Source: Anaerolineae bacterium
GTDB lineage: Bacteria > Chloroflexota > Anaerolineae > Anaerolineales > E44-bin32
Assembly: GCA_030673735.1 (NCBI GenBank)
Contig: DAOVIK010000128.1
Span: 1 to 5,722 of the forward strand
Direction: 5' to 3'
Length of the DNA stretch: 5,722 nt
The notes under the pieces are model-generated. The model was not told the DNA's origin. It searched no databases and saw only the letters and a list, made by a program, of their open reading frames with translations. This document shows, in pieces, positions 5,710-5,722 of the stretch. Position numbers and translations under genes: made by a program. Numbering within the stretch: position 1 is the first letter of the stretch; every line of letters starts with the position of its first letter.

Positions 5710-5722
5710 CCCGGCATGGTAG

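Overview
The window looks like a chromosomal segment of a moderately GC-rich bacterium, most plausibly a member of Chloroflexota (Anaerolineae-like). This is inferred from protein style: a Crp/Fnr regulator with an FNEVxVLDGGPN signature, a stand-alone LPG-synthase-type membrane protein starting MKRWQFWVGI, an FAD-dependent oxidoreductase with SVERYYHHWF and QVYPWDRGSN motifs, and a long WD40 lipoprotein with a Pro/Thr/Glu-rich tether. No marker gene fixes the taxonomy. No mobile element, CRISPR array, tRNA or rRNA is visible.

Layout. Bases 690 to 1 (minus strand) hold a Crp/Fnr-family regulator, open at the left edge and missing only its last few codons. Bases 691-984 are a divergent intergenic region. 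It holds a CRP-like inverted repeat (751-768), a 10-bp-period tandem repeat (785-804), an AT-rich palindrome over a possible minus-strand -10 (727-736), a possible 35-codon leader ORF (866-973) and a possible extended -10 for the rightward operon (942-950). Bases 985-3293 form a two-gene operon whose genes overlap by ATGA: a flippase-like/LPG-synthase-TM integral membrane protein, then an FAD-dependent amine-oxidase-superfamily protein. Bases 3294-3426 are a short intergenic region with a perfect TATAAT. Bases 3427-5709 encode a 760-residue surface lipoprotein with about 15 WD40-like repeats, probably two fused beta-propellers.

How the genes may work together (inference). The overlapping membrane protein and flavoprotein are probably made together and may act on the same lipid or polyprenyl-linked substrate in envelope lipid or glycolipid metabolism. 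The divergent regulator may control itself and perhaps the operon. The WD40 lipoprotein appears to be a separate transcription unit, probably a binding or scaffold protein outside the membrane.

The most notable points are the regulator's unusual residues and the CRP-spaced operator next to its own gene. Its recognition helix lacks the conserved Arg-Glu pair, and its effector pocket lacks the cAMP-binding Arg-Ser. I see no convincing evidence of a wholly new system. The two-gene operon has no function I can assign with confidence.
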